From Microthrixaceae bacterium (GTDB lineage Bacteria > Actinomycetota > Acidimicrobiia > Acidimicrobiales > DATDAH01): a DNA stretch of 64,000 nucleotides. Below, piece by piece: positions 1-8,454 of the stretch. Below the pieces are notes generated by a model that worked only from the letters and a program-made list of their open reading frames with translations, had not been told where the DNA came from and ran no database searches. Positions within the stretch are counted from its first letter, which is position 1. Every line of letters starts with the position of its first letter. The translations under genes and the position numbers were made by a program. The stretch is from the NCBI GenBank assembly GCA_020637195.1, contig JACJWK010000002.1:186001-250000 (forward strand). The letters run 5' to 3'.

Positions 1-1361
1 GCCAGGGCGTACTGGTCGGACGCGGGGGTGGCGGCTGCGCATCGCGCAGCTGCTCCGGGCGGCGTAAGAGCGGAGAGCCGGCGGAGCGCAGGTCGGCGTC
101 GCCCTCGCGCTCCGCATCCAGCTGGGCGATGCCGAAGTCGGCCAGGTAGCTGTTGCCGGCCTCGTCGGGCAGGATGTTCGCCAGCTTCACGTCCCGGTGG
201 ACCACGCCGAGCGCGCAGCGCCGCCGCCAGCGCGCACCGACCTCGTCCACCAGCCGGGTCGCCTCGTCGAGGCCGAGGGGGCCACCCGCCTCCCGGTCGG
301 AGAGCGAGCCGACCCGCAGGAGGGCGGAACACCAGGAACGCCCCGCCGGGCCGCCGCCAGAAGTCGTACAGCGGCACGACGTGGGGGATGCTCGATGCGG
401 GCCACGAGCTGCGCCTCGGCCTCGAAGCGGGCCACGAAGCGGGGATCGTCGGCCAGCTCCGGCCGCACCACCTTGACCGCCACCTCGCGATCCACGCTGG
501 GCTGGACCGCGCGCGTAGACCGAGCCGAAGGCGCCTCCCCCCGATGACCTCGGCGAGCTCATGTAGCCGGGCACGGCCATCGCCGACCCCAGGCGCCAGT
601 GTCGGATCGCCCCGGGCGATGCGCTGGTCCAGCTCGACGAGCGCGCCTCCGAGGGCTCGAGCCCGGTCTCGTCGGCGAGGGAGCGCGTGAACGCCTGGAA
701 CGCCCGCAGCGCCTCCGCCTGGCGCCCACCGAGGTACAGCGCCCGCATGAGGAGCGCGACGAACTGCTCGCGCAGCGGCTGGTCGGCGACCAGCGCCGAG
801 AGGTCGACCACCGCGTCCTGGTGGTGACCGCCGTCGATCAGCGCCTCGGCCCGCTCGCCGAGGGCCAGGAGCCGTAGCTCCTCCAACCGGCCGGCGACGG
901 GCTGGAGCCACCACTCGTCGGCGTCCTCGCCGAAGGCTCCGGCCTGACCAGAAGCCGGGGCCCGGTCAGGCCGCCACGGCGTCGTCGGCGTCGGCGGCGT
1001 CGCCTCGGCCTGCCAGCGAGCTCGAAGTCGGCGGCGTCGAGGTGGGCGCCGTCGAGGACGAGCTCGTAGCCGTGCTCCCGGGTGACGAGGTGCTCGTCCC
1101 CGATGGCACCTGGAGCCGCGGACGTAGCTCATCACCGTCCGGCGGGCGCCCTCCGGTGCGTCGTCGTGCGACCACACCGTCTCGACCCAGCTGGTCGGCG
1201 CTGAGGGCCGTGTCGTGGTTGGCCAGGAGCGCGGCGAGCAGCCGCCGCTGCTGCGGACCCCCGAGCGCGACCGGCTCGCCGTCGGTCGCCGCGCCGATCG
1301 TCCCGCGCAGCACCGTGAAGCGCAGCTCGGCCCGGACCCCCACCCGCTCAGTATCCGGCAT
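1..1361 (-). pseudogene. SARP/BTAD regulator fused to Ser/Thr kinase, multiply frameshifted, partial
   Basis: Reading the minus strand across frames recovers one protein: a SARP-type winged helix (about 1361-1030, with ALGGPQQRRLLAALL), a BTAD helical repeat region (about 890-600, with QFVALLMRALYLGGRQAEALRAF cut by no stop), and a protein-kinase N-lobe (about 530-190, DREVAVKVV, then VVPLYDFWR) followed by HRDVK and ADFGIAQ near 210-130. The reading frame changes at least six times (near 1186, 1120, 650, 515, 385 and 310), mostly in G/C runs, so no continuous ORF exists. It starts with ATG at 1361, overlapping the cyclase stop by 14 bp, and runs off the window. The architecture would be a DNA-binding regulator carrying its own kinase. 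Either this is a true pseudogene or the sequence quality is poor here. Confidence 0.7.
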
Positions 1362-1968
1362 CGCGGCCCTCGAGGAGGATCGGGTGCAGCCGGTAGGTCC
1401 CCTCGAGGCCCTTCAACGGGGCCTCGCGTGGCGGCCCGAAGCGCAGGTCGCCGCGGGTCTCGACGATCTCCCGCACGAGCGACGACACGAGGATCTCGCC
1501 GCCCCGGGCCTGGTTCGCGATGCGGGCGGCGAGGACGACGGGGCGCCCGAACAGGTCGCCGTCCTCGGCGATGGCCTCGCCGGCGTGCATCCCGATGCGC
1601 ACCCGGAGGGCCTCGGTCGGGTGCGAGCGGCCGTGCGCGGCGAGCGCCCGTTGGATCTCGATCGAGCACTGCACCGCCGACCGTGCGCTCGGGAAGGCCA
1701 GCATGAAGCCGTCGCCCTGGGCCTTGACCTCGACCCCGCCGCTGCGCTCGACGTGGCGGCGCACCAGCCGGTTGTGCACGCCGAGCAGCGCCATCCACCG
1801 CTCGTCGCCGAGCTCGACCGCGCGCCGCGTCGACTGCTCGATGTCCGAGAAGACGATGGTCAGGGTCCCCGCGGCGGCCAGGCTCACCGGCAGCGGGTCG
1901 GCCGCCGCCGCGGCGGCCACCAGGTCGATGGACGTCCTGCGGAGCGGGTCGGCGCCGTTGGGCGTCAC
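1348..1968 (-). CDS. class III adenylate/guanylate cyclase domain protein
   Basis: This 206-residue protein is a soluble single-domain class III nucleotide cyclase. The metal-binding aspartates are visible at D42 (VFSDIEQST) and D86 (KAQGDGFM), with the substrate-choice lysine K82, and RIGMHAGE and AARIANQARGG farther on. The transition-state asparagine usually found just before the AAR motif is replaced by valine (PVVLAAR), so catalytic activity is uncertain; many cyclase domains next to SARP regulators have such changes. The GTG start at 1968 overlaps the stop of the FHA gene (GTGA), and its own stop overlaps the SARP-kinase start, so the three are probably translated together. It is the only gene of this operon with an intact frame. 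Confidence 0.8.
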   Translation of the reverse strand: MTPNGADPLRRTSIDLVAAAAAADPLPVSLAAAGTLTIVFSDIEQSTRRAVELGDERWMALLGVHNRLVRRHVERSGGVEVKAQGDGFMLAFPSARSAVQCSIEIQRALAAHGRSHPTEALRVRIGMHAGEAIAEDGDLFGRPVVLAARIANQARGGEILVSSLVREIVETRGDLRFGPPREAPLKGLEGTYRLHPILLEGRDAGY

Positions 1969-2271
1969 CCGCTGCCCTCGTCGGCCAGCTCCAGTCGACA
2001 GCGGCCGAAGGTGACCACGTCGCCCGGCTGGAGGGTGGCGGTGCCCCCAGGACGGCGCCGCCGACCGCCGTGCCGTTGGTGCTGCCCAGGTCCTGGACGC
2101 TCACCGCCCCGCCGTCGCAGCTCAGGCCCGGAGGTGGCGACGGGAGAGCTCGGGGTCGGACAGCAGCACGCCGTCGCAGTCGCGGCCCAGCTCGAGGGGC
2201 CGGTGCACCACCACGTGCAGCGGCGTGCGGCCGGGCTGGGTGATCCGCACCGTCGGCGATGACGTGGTCAC
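1965..2271 (-). pseudogene. FHA-domain protein, two frameshifts
   Basis: A short forkhead-associated domain protein, about 100 residues when repaired. The GTG start at 2271 is followed by RPLELGRDCDG and SRRHLR, the FHA phosphothreonine-binding Ser-Arg-x-x-His motif; a second frame gives DLGSTNGT, the conserved Asn-Gly turn; a third gives QPGDVVTFGRCRLEL and ends at 1965. Both frame changes lie in GC-rich runs (near 2125 and 2050). FHA domains bind phosphothreonine, so the downstream kinase is the natural partner. The gene overlaps the cyclase start by 4 bp. As for its neighbour, it is unresolved whether the breaks are real. Confidence 0.7.
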
Positions 2272-2306
2272 GGGGGCCCTCGCCAACGCTTCGGACGACG
2301 ACCGGC

Positions 2307-2906
2307 TCAGGCGCCGGGGGGCGTGGGGACGACGAGGCCGACCGTGTGGATGCCGCAGCGGTCGGGGTGGTCCCAGGTGGTGCCGCAGACGGTGCGGGTG
2401 GCGGCTCGTTCCGTGCCGTCCGCGTCGACGGCGGTCCCGTCGAACACGGTCCGCCCGCCCGACCGGTGCGCCCCCGTCACCTCGAAGGTGAACTCCTCGT
2501 CCGTCGCGGCGCAGTCCGGGAAGGACTCGGTGCGCTGGTACGACACCGTGAACTCGGTCGGGCCGGTCACGTCGGTCACGTCCCAGTCGAAGACGCCGGC
2601 GAGGCACCACCCGCCGTCGGGCTGCCACGCGGCCAGCGCGGCCCAGGAGCCGTCCTGGAAGAGCATCGTCGTGGAGCCCGGCTCGGCGGTGTGGTCGACG
2701 AGGTGCAGCTGCACCCCCTGGAACGCGACGGTCGCCTGCTCCTCCAGCGTGGCGCCGGCGACGGCCGCCGACGGCGTCCCGTCGACGGCCGGGTGGGCCG
2801 ACGCGGCCTCGAGACCGGACTCGTCCGACGAGCAGGCGGCGGCGCCCAGGGCAAGGGTGGCGGCGAGGGCGAGGGTCAGTGCGGTGCGGCGGTGGGTCGC
2901 GGGCAT
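2307..2906 (-). CDS. secreted lipoprotein of unknown function
   Basis: The ATG at 2906 is preceded by a good ribosome site (GGAGG, 7 nt before) and opens a signal peptide, MPATHRR then LTLALAATLALGAAAC, with the probable lipid-modified cysteine followed by SSDES. The mature part of about 170 residues is acidic, with two pairs of cysteines (CLAG, PDCAA, RTVCG, DRCG) that could form disulfides outside the cell. No catalytic motif is recognised. The frame is open farther upstream, but only this start gives a signal sequence and ribosome site. It lies 36 bp upstream of the FHA gene on the same strand and could lead that operon. Confidence 0.75.
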   Translation of the reverse strand: MPATHRRTALTLALAATLALGAAACSSDESGLEAASAHPAVDGTPSAAVAGATLEEQATVAFQGVQLHLVDHTAEPGSTTMLFQDGSWAALAAWQPDGGWCLAGVFDWDVTDVTGPTEFTVSYQRTESFPDCAATDEEFTFEVTGAHRSGGRTVFDGTAVDADGTERAATRTVCGTTWDHPDRCGIHTVGLVVPTPPGA

Positions 2907-3039
2907 GGTGGCTCCTCCGGTTCCGGCAGCGGGTGCTGCCGGGACCAGGGTGCGGTGCGCCGTCTGCAAGTCGTCTGCAACGGCCCGTTCCGGGGGGCGT
3001 GCGCCACCACCGAATCGCCCTGGGGCACCGTTGTCCGGA

Positions 3040-3429
3040 TCAGGTGACGGACCGGACGTCGGTCTGCGAGAAGTCGTCACCCTTGTACAGCAGGGGGAGG
3101 TCACCCAGGCGGGCCAAGCTGTACGAGAAGCAGTCGCCGAAGTTCAGCGAGGCGGGGTGCCGGCCCCTGCCGAAGCGCCGCCACGCGGTGACCGCCGCTC
3201 GCGCCTGGTCCCGGTCGACGGGCACCAGGTCGTCGATCGTGGCCTCGACCAGCAGTTCGAGATCGCGTTCGGCGTCCGGTCCCTGTCGTGCGTGGACGAC
3301 GATGGCGGCTTCGACGAGCGAGACGGTCGAGAGGCACGTGTCGTCGCTCTGCAAGGCCGAGAGGTGACGCTCCGCATCGTCCTCGCCGAGGACCACGGCG
3401 ACGAGGGCGGACGTGTCGACCGCGATCAC
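3040..3429 (-). CDS. vapC: VapC-family PIN-domain toxin
   Basis: A 129-residue PIN-domain ribonuclease, the toxin of a type II toxin-antitoxin pair. The acidic metal-binding residues are at the expected places: D5 in MIAVDTSALVAVVLGE, E40 in SLVEAAIV, D99 in NFGDCFSYSLA and an aspartate pair at 118-119 (KGDDF). Family members cut tRNA or rRNA; the target cannot be read from the sequence. The start overlaps the antitoxin stop by 4 bp (ATGA), the standard arrangement that couples toxin synthesis to antitoxin synthesis. Confidence 0.9.
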   Translation of the reverse strand: MIAVDTSALVAVVLGEDDAERHLSALQSDDTCLSTVSLVEAAIVVHARQGPDAERDLELLVEATIDDLVPVDRDQARAAVTAWRRFGRGRHPASLNFGDCFSYSLARLGDLPLLYKGDDFSQTDVRSVT

Positions 3430-3677
3430 GTCGGAAGGCCGTCGCGGTCGTAGCCCAGGATCTCGTCGTCGGTCCGATGGTCGAGCCGCTGGCGCTGCCG
3501 GCCGCGGGCGATGATCTGGGCGAGGTCGGTCGCGGACGTGACCGACGCCCTCCGCCGCAGGATCCCGAGCCGCTGCTCGAGCGCCACGCGCACGGCGTCG
3601 GTGATCGACTCCCCGGTGAGCGCCGCCACTTCGCGCGCCAACCGGTCCGTGTCCGCGTCCTTGATGTTGAGTGCCAC
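3426..3677 (-). CDS. vapB: VapB-family antitoxin
   Basis: An 83-residue antitoxin of the transcription-factor type. The N-terminal half (LNIKDADTDRLAREVAALTG, then ESITDAVRVALEQRL) has the ribbon-helix-helix pattern of VapB proteins that bind their own promoter; the basic C-terminal tail would wrap the VapC active site. The start is GTG at 3677, with TAATCT at 3689-3684 only 6 nt upstream, so the message is probably leaderless. The region just upstream (about 3684-3720) is noticeably AT-richer than its surroundings, as expected for an autoregulated operator. Confidence 0.88.
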   Translation of the reverse strand: MALNIKDADTDRLAREVAALTGESITDAVRVALEQRLGILRRRASVTSATDLAQIIARGRQRQRLDHRTDDEILGYDRDGLPT

Positions 3678-3683
3678 GGAGGA

Positions 3684-3689
3684 AGATTA
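3684..3689 (-). promoter_or_regulatory. -10 element of vapBC, leaderless
   Basis: TAATCT on the minus strand ends 6 nt before the GTG of vapB. The spacing puts the transcription start at or next to the start codon, and there is no purine-rich ribosome site. Confidence 0.55.
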
Positions 3690-3881
3690 GCGGAATGATT
3701 TCTGCCTCATCATCTTGCTTGCGCCCGGCGCCACGCCCGGCCCGGCGAGGTGATCAGGGCCAGGCGCTCGGGGGGGCAGGAGGTCTCGACGGGGTCTCGT
3801 CGGCCCCGGTGAGGTGTCCCCCACGAATGAGGAGCGCCGACCTCCGGGCCGACCGGCGCCGCGCCGGTGGGGCGCCGCCGG

Positions 3882-3887
3882 TAACGT
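3882..3887 (+). promoter_or_regulatory. -10 element of the flavoprotein gene at 3896
   Basis: TAACGT lies 8 nt before the GTG at 3896 and no Shine-Dalgarno sequence intervenes, which is the leaderless pattern seen repeatedly in this window. Confidence 0.5.
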
Positions 3888-3895
3888 CCGGCGCG

Positions 3896-4840
3896 GTGTT
3901 CGACAACCGCGTGACCCGGCTGCTCGGGGTCGAGATCCCGATCGTGCAGGCGCCCATGGGGTGGATCGCGCGGGCCGACCTCGCGTCGGCCGTGTCGAAC
4001 GCCGGCGCGATGGGGATCATCGAGACGTCCTCGGGCGAGCTCGACCAGATCCGCCTCGAGATCGCCAGGATGCGCGATCTCACCGACAAGCCCTTCGGTG
4101 TGAACATCGCCCAGGCCTTCGTGCGCGACCCCGCCATCGTCGACTTCGTCGCCGACCAGGGCGTCCGCTTCGTGACCACGTCGGCGGGCAGCCCGACGAA
4201 GTACACCGCCCAGCTCAAGGACGCGGGTCTGACCGTGTTCCACGTCGTGCCCACCCTGGCGGCGGCCCGCAAGGCCGTGGACGCCGGCGTCGACGGGCTC
4301 GTGGTCGAGGGGGGCGAGGGCGGGGGCTTCAAGGCGCCGCAGCCGTCGTCGACCATGGTGCTGCTGCCGCTCGTGTGCTCGACCCTCGACGTGCCCGTGA
4401 TCGCGGCCGGCGGCTTCCTGGACGGGCGCACCATGGCGGCGGCGCTGGCCCTGGGCGCCGAGGGCATCCAGCTCGGCACCCGCATGGTGGCGACCGAGGA
4501 GTCGCCCATCCACGAGAACTGGAAGCAGGCCATCGTGGACGCCTCCGAGACCGACACGGTGTTCCTCAACCGCCACGCCAGCCCGGCGCTGCGGGCCCTG
4601 CGGACCGACTACTCGTCGGCGCTCGAGTTCGACACCAGCACGAACGCCTTCGCCGCGTTCGGCGACCAGCCCGGCGTCTACTTCCGGGGCGAGCTGGACA
4701 AGGGCATCGCCCTGTCCGGGGAGGTCGCCGGGCGCATCGACTCGGTGCGCCCCGTCGCCGACGTGATCCGCGAGTGCGCCGACGAGTGCCTGACCACCCT
4801 CGCCGACCTGGCCGGCCGCTACCCGGCCCCGCCGGCCTGA
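3896..4840 (+). CDS. nitronate monooxygenase-like FMN flavoprotein
   Basis: A 314-residue TIM-barrel flavoprotein of the 2-nitropropane dioxygenase/nitronate monooxygenase family. The N-terminal IPIVQAPMGW and the FMN-phosphate segment AAGGFLDGRTMAAALALGAEGIQLGTR are typical. The usual catalytic histidine after the glycine-rich EGG(E)GGG loop is absent: position 145 is phenylalanine (GGGFKAPQ). It is therefore unlikely to be a standard nitronate monooxygenase and may be one of the family members used in steroid or fatty-acid breakdown. GTG at 3896 was chosen because the family motif starts right after it and a -10 element precedes it. The P450 gene follows 36 bp downstream, so the two probably form an operon. 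Confidence 0.8.
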   Translation: MFDNRVTRLLGVEIPIVQAPMGWIARADLASAVSNAGAMGIIETSSGELDQIRLEIARMRDLTDKPFGVNIAQAFVRDPAIVDFVADQGVRFVTTSAGSPTKYTAQLKDAGLTVFHVVPTLAAARKAVDAGVDGLVVEGGEGGGFKAPQPSSTMVLLPLVCSTLDVPVIAAGGFLDGRTMAAALALGAEGIQLGTRMVATEESPIHENWKQAIVDASETDTVFLNRHASPALRALRTDYSSALEFDTSTNAFAAFGDQPGVYFRGELDKGIALSGEVAGRIDSVRPVADVIRECADECLTTLADLAGRYPAPPA

Positions 4841-4876
4841 CGATCCCGCCCGCCGACCTCGACCGGAGGACCGCCC

Positions 4877-6115
4877 GTGACCGATCTCGCCGAGCCCCTC
4901 GCCGTCGACCTCTTCGACCCCGACGCCTTCGTCGACGGGCCGCCGCACGACTACCTGGCCCACCTCCGCGCCACCCAGCCGGTGTTCCGCCAGGCCCTGG
5001 CCGAGGGCGACGACGCCTGGGTGGTCCTGCGCCACGCCGACCTGGTCCACGTCGCCCGCGAGCCGAACCTGTTCTCGGCGTCGCTCGGCGGCGTGGTCAT
5101 CGAGGACCTCGACCCCGAGGCGCTGGCCATGATGCGCCACATGCTGCTGGCCATGGACCCGCCGCCCCACGCGGACTACCGGGCGCCGCTGTCCCCGCAC
5201 TTCGGGGCCCGGGTGATCGGCGGGCTGGAGGAGCGGGTCCGGTCGATCTGCCGGAGGATCATGGCCGAGGCCGGCGAGCAGGGCGACGTCGAGTTCGTGC
5301 ACGACGTCTGCGGCGCCCTCCCCTCCCAGGTGGTGGGCGAGATCATGGGCCTGCCCGAGCAGGACTGGGGCCGCATCCAGCGGTGGGCCGAGCGCCAGAC
5401 CAGCGGCCAGGACCCCGAGCTGGCCGCGGTCGGCGAGGACGACGACGAGAACGCCATGGTCGCCATGGCCATGTACTTCATCGAGTTCGGGGCCCGGCGC
5501 CGGGCCGAGCCGATGCGCGAGGACCTGACGTCGCTCATCCTCGCCACCGAGTTCGGCCGTGACGACCGCCCGGCCGAGCCGATGAGCGACATCGACTTCG
5601 GCAGCTTCTGCGTGCAGCTCGTCACCGCCGGCAACGACACGACGAAGACCATGCTGTCGTCGGGCCTCCAGGCGCTGCTCCAGCACCCCGATCAGCTCGC
5701 CGCGCTGCGGGCCGATCCGGCGCTGATCCCCGGGGCGGTCGAGGAGATCCTGCGCTGGGCCAACCCGCTGCACTACTTCCGGCGCACCGCCAGTGCCGAC
5801 ACCGAGCTGTCCGGCGTCCCCATCGCCGAGGGCGACAAGGTGGCGATGTACTACACGTCGGCCAACCGCGACGAGGCCGTGTTCGCCGACGCGCAGGCCT
5901 TCGACGTCCGCCGCAACCCCAACCCGCACCTGTCGTTCGGGATCGGCGAGCACTTCTGCCTCGGCGCCCACCTGGCCCGCCTCGAGGGGCGGGTGTTCTT
6001 CGAGGAGCTGCTGGCGGCGTTCCCGACCATCGAGCAGACCGGCGACGCCGTGCGGGTGCGCTCGAACCTCAACAACGCCCTCAAGCGCCTCCCCGTCCGC
6101 CTCACCCCCGCCTGA
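4877..6115 (+). CDS. cytochrome P450
   Basis: A 412-residue soluble bacterial P450. Visible landmarks are the I-helix oxygen-activation motif AGNDTT, the K-helix EEILRW (ExxR), and the heme loop FGIGEHFCLG with the cysteine ligand at C361. The overall pattern (LLAMDPPPHADYR, YYTSANRDEAVF, RNPNPHLSFG) resembles the actinobacterial CYP125/CYP142 group that oxidises sterol or other terpenoid side chains, but the substrate cannot be fixed by reading. A ribosome site (GGAGG) lies 8 nt before the GTG start. No ferredoxin gene is adjacent. Confidence 0.9.
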   Translation: MTDLAEPLAVDLFDPDAFVDGPPHDYLAHLRATQPVFRQALAEGDDAWVVLRHADLVHVAREPNLFSASLGGVVIEDLDPEALAMMRHMLLAMDPPPHADYRAPLSPHFGARVIGGLEERVRSICRRIMAEAGEQGDVEFVHDVCGALPSQVVGEIMGLPEQDWGRIQRWAERQTSGQDPELAAVGEDDDENAMVAMAMYFIEFGARRRAEPMREDLTSLILATEFGRDDRPAEPMSDIDFGSFCVQLVTAGNDTTKTMLSSGLQALLQHPDQLAALRADPALIPGAVEEILRWANPLHYFRRTASADTELSGVPIAEGDKVAMYYTSANRDEAVFADAQAFDVRRNPNPHLSFGIGEHFCLGAHLARLEGRVFFEELLAAFPTIEQTGDAVRVRSNLNNALKRLPVRLTPA

Positions 6116-6140
6116 GGCCGACCGAACCCCCAGACGCACC

Positions 6141-6190
6141 GAACTGGCTCCCGATCTCGGTGCCCTGGCACCGAGATCGGGAGCCAGAAC
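6141..6190. repeat. GAAC-flanked 42-bp palindrome, copy 1
   Basis: A perfect 20-bp inverted repeat (6145-6186, two central bases) with GAAC on both outer sides in the same orientation. It fills the gap between two convergent genes and could terminate both transcripts, although there is no T-tract. Three further copies occur at 58556, 60864 and 61904, always with the same 42-bp length. Confidence 0.9.
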
Positions 6191-6196
6191 GAGCGG

Positions 6197-6967
6197 TCAG
6201 CGGGGGGCGAGGCCGCCGTCGACCACCAGGCACTGGCCGGTGATGAAGCTGCCGGCGTCGGACGCCAGCAACAGGGCCGGGCCCACCAGCTCGTCGGGGT
6301 GGGCGGCCCGGCGCAGCAGGGCCGCGCCGGCCATGCGCTCCTGGGCCTCGGGCGGGTTCGCCCGCACCATGTCGGTGTCCACGGTGCCCGGTGCGAGCGC
6401 GTTGACCCGGATGCCGTCCGGGGCGAACTCCGTCGCCATCGAGCGGGTGTACTGCAACAGGCCCGCCTTGGCGCTGGCGTACATCGACGTGTAGGTCGAG
6501 AAGAGGAAGGCGCCGACCGAGACCACGTTGATCACCGACGCGTGGTCGCTGGCGCGCAGGTGGGGGAGCGCGGCCTGCACGAGCAGGACCGGGCCCCGCA
6601 GGTTCACGTCGAACACCTTCTGCCACGCCTCGGGGGTGATGTCCTCGATCATCTGGGCGAGTGCGGTGGCGGCGTTGTTGACCACGATGTCGACGCCGCC
6701 GAAGCGGTCGACGGTGGCGTCGACCAGGGCGCGGAGGTCGTCGGGCTCGCCGAGGTGGGTCGGCACCCCGAGCGCCCGGCCACCCATGGCCTCGAGGGCG
6801 GCCTGGGTCTCCGCGCAGGCGTCGGCCTTGCGGCTCGCCACGACCACGTCCGCGCCCGCGGCGGCGAACCCCTCGGCGATCGAGCGCCCGATGCCCCGGG
6901 TGCCGCCCGTGACGACGGCCACCCGCCCGGAGAGGTCGAAGAGCTGGTCGAGTGTCGCCCGGTCCAT
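6197..6967 (-). CDS. short-chain dehydrogenase/reductase (SDR)
   Basis: A 256-residue classical SDR that would oxidise an alcohol or reduce a ketone with NAD(P). The cofactor motif TGGTRGIG is near residues 20-27, the NNAA motif near 98, and the catalytic Ser/Tyr/Lys appear as the serine in NVVSVG and the tyrosine and lysine in YASAKAG. The C-terminal ITGQCLVVDGG is typical of 3-oxoacyl-ACP reductase-like members. It converges on the P450 gene with only a palindromic repeat between, and is not in an operon with it. The substrate is unknown. Confidence 0.88.
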   Translation of the reverse strand: MDRATLDQLFDLSGRVAVVTGGTRGIGRSIAEGFAAAGADVVVASRKADACAETQAALEAMGGRALGVPTHLGEPDDLRALVDATVDRFGGVDIVVNNAATALAQMIEDITPEAWQKVFDVNLRGPVLLVQAALPHLRASDHASVINVVSVGAFLFSTYTSMYASAKAGLLQYTRSMATEFAPDGIRVNALAPGTVDTDMVRANPPEAQERMAGAALLRRAAHPDELVGPALLLASDAGSFITGQCLVVDGGLAPR

Positions 6968-7043
6968 GGCCTCGTCCTAGCAGGTGGTCACGTGGCTCCG
7001 GGACGCGTCGTGCGATGCCGTGACAGATCGGCCGCGCGCCCCC

Positions 7044-7049
7044 TAGCGT
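7044..7049 (+). promoter_or_regulatory. -10 element of the membrane protein gene at 7058
   Basis: TAGCGT ends 8 nt before the ATG at 7058 with no ribosome site between; a leaderless start is inferred. Confidence 0.5.
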
Positions 7050-7057
7050 GGGGGCCG

Positions 7058-7531
7058 ATGGAAGACGCCGCCGCCACCCTGGACGCCACCGAGGCCGGCG
7101 GGCGGTGCCCGATCGACCATGCCGCCATCGCCGCCGAGCAGGCGCGCCAGGGCGCGCCGGCCGAGCGCTCGCTCGCCGATCAGCGCATGCGGCGGCTGCT
7201 GCGCATCGACCCTCTCGCCCCGAAGGTGAGCCTCGTCCAGGCCAACCGGGCCTTCGAGCGCTCGGTCACCGTCTCGGCCATCCGGTGCATCACCACCTAT
7301 CTGCTGCTGCCGTTCGTGCTGCCCCTGATCGGCCTCTCGGGCGCGGTGGGGCCGTTCGTCAGCATCGCGTTGAGCGTCGTGTCGGTGACCTTCATCACCA
7401 TCTCGGCCCGGCGCTTCTTCGGCTCCGACCACCCCTGGCGCTGGGTGCACGCCGTCATCGGGGCGATCATCCTCACCGTGCTCGCGGTGTCGGCCGTGTT
7501 CGACGTCTTGAACATCGCCAACGTCATCTGA
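7058..7531 (+). CDS. small membrane protein of unknown function
   Basis: A 157-residue protein. The first 70 residues are soluble, beginning MEDAAATLDATEAGGRCPIDHAAI; the segment GGRCPIDH resembles the heme-loop tail seen at the ends of some P450-associated proteins but nothing firm can be said. Three hydrophobic segments follow: ITTYLLLPFVLPLIGL, SIALSVVSVTFITI and AVIGAIILTVLAVSAVFDVL. The start is fixed by the leaderless -10 element. The gene stands alone between two minus-strand genes and no family was recognised. Confidence 0.7.
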   Translation: MEDAAATLDATEAGGRCPIDHAAIAAEQARQGAPAERSLADQRMRRLLRIDPLAPKVSLVQANRAFERSVTVSAIRCITTYLLLPFVLPLIGLSGAVGPFVSIALSVVSVTFITISARRFFGSDHPWRWVHAVIGAIILTVLAVSAVFDVLNIANVI

Positions 7532-7545
7532 CCCGCCGGGCCGGG

Positions 7546-8454
7546 CTACTGGCGGGCGATGACCTCGGTGCCGTAGCGCTCGAGGGCCTCCACCGCGGCG
7601 TCCGGTGAGTCGTCGGGGACGCCGGTCGAGCACCAGGTGACGCCGGCGGCGGCGAGGTCGGCCACCGCGGCGAGGGTGGCGTCGGCCGAGAAGTCCGGGC
7701 TGCCGGCGCCGGGCAGGCCGGTCGTGAACGAGACGTCGATCGCGGCGGGGTCGCGGCCGGCGGCGTCGGCCTCGGTCCAGAGGTGCTCGAGCATGGGGCG
7801 CAGGTCGTCGAGGCCCTCGAGCACGGGCGTGCGGGCGGTGCGCGCGAGCAGGGCCGGCGCGGGGAACGGGTTCCAGCCGTCGGCGACGCGGGCGACCCGG
7901 CGGCGGGTCAGGGCGCTGTTGCCGCCGATCCAGATCGGGACGTGGGCCGGCTTGGGGTTGGCGCTCACGCCGCCCGCCGTGAACCCGGTGCCCTCGTAGC
8001 GGAAGTCGTCGGTGGTCCACACGCCCCGCAGCACGTCCAGCGCCTCGTCGAAGAGCTCGTTGCGGCGCTCGAAGTCGACGCCGAGGGCGCGGTACTCGCT
8101 GCGCAGGTACCCGGTCGCCACCGAGAGGGTGAAGCGGCCGCCGCTCAGGGCGTCGATGGTGGCGGCGGCCTTGGCCACCAGGAACGGGTTGCGGTACGGC
8201 AGCACCACGATGTTGGGGATGAGCCGGAGGGTGGTGGTGACGCCCGCAACGAAGGACAGCGCCGCGAAGGGATCGAGGGCGTCGTGGCCGCCGGCGTCCA
8301 GCCACTTGGCCGACGGCGCCGGGTGGTCGGTGAAGGCCAGGCCGCTGAAGCCCGCCGCCTCGGCCGCCTGCGCGAAGCGCACCAGCGTGTCGCCCTCGAC
8401 GAACCTAGGGTTGAACGGGTGGCGGACGAGGGGATAGGTCAGCCAGTGCCTCAC
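7546..8454 (-). CDS. LLM-class (F420-type) oxidoreductase
   Basis: A 302-residue luciferase-like TIM-barrel oxidoreductase. FSGLAFTDHPAP, LRLIPNIVVLPYRNPFLVAKAAATID and LSGGRFTLSVATGY are the conserved LLM segments; actinobacterial members of this TIGR03619-like type usually use coenzyme F420 rather than FMN. The start is GTG at 8454, overlapping the stop of the zinc dehydrogenase (GTGA). It is the last of three tightly overlapping genes (DUF1295, zinc dehydrogenase, LLM), so the three should act in one pathway. The substrate is unknown. Confidence 0.85.
   Translation of the reverse strand: MRHWLTYPLVRHPFNPRFVEGDTLVRFAQAAEAAGFSGLAFTDHPAPSAKWLDAGGHDALDPFAALSFVAGVTTTLRLIPNIVVLPYRNPFLVAKAAATIDALSGGRFTLSVATGYLRSEYRALGVDFERRNELFDEALDVLRGVWTTDDFRYEGTGFTAGGVSANPKPAHVPIWIGGNSALTRRRVARVADGWNPFPAPALLARTARTPVLEGLDDLRPMLEHLWTEADAAGRDPAAIDVSFTTGLPGAGSPDFSADATLAAVADLAAAGVTWCSTGVPDDSPDAAVEALERYGTEVIARQ

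Noticed and set aside
6141..6190. Ordinary rho-independent terminator between convergent genes
   Set aside because: The hairpin lacks a T-tract and the same 50-bp unit occurs at three other places, including inside an operon and in a divergent gap.
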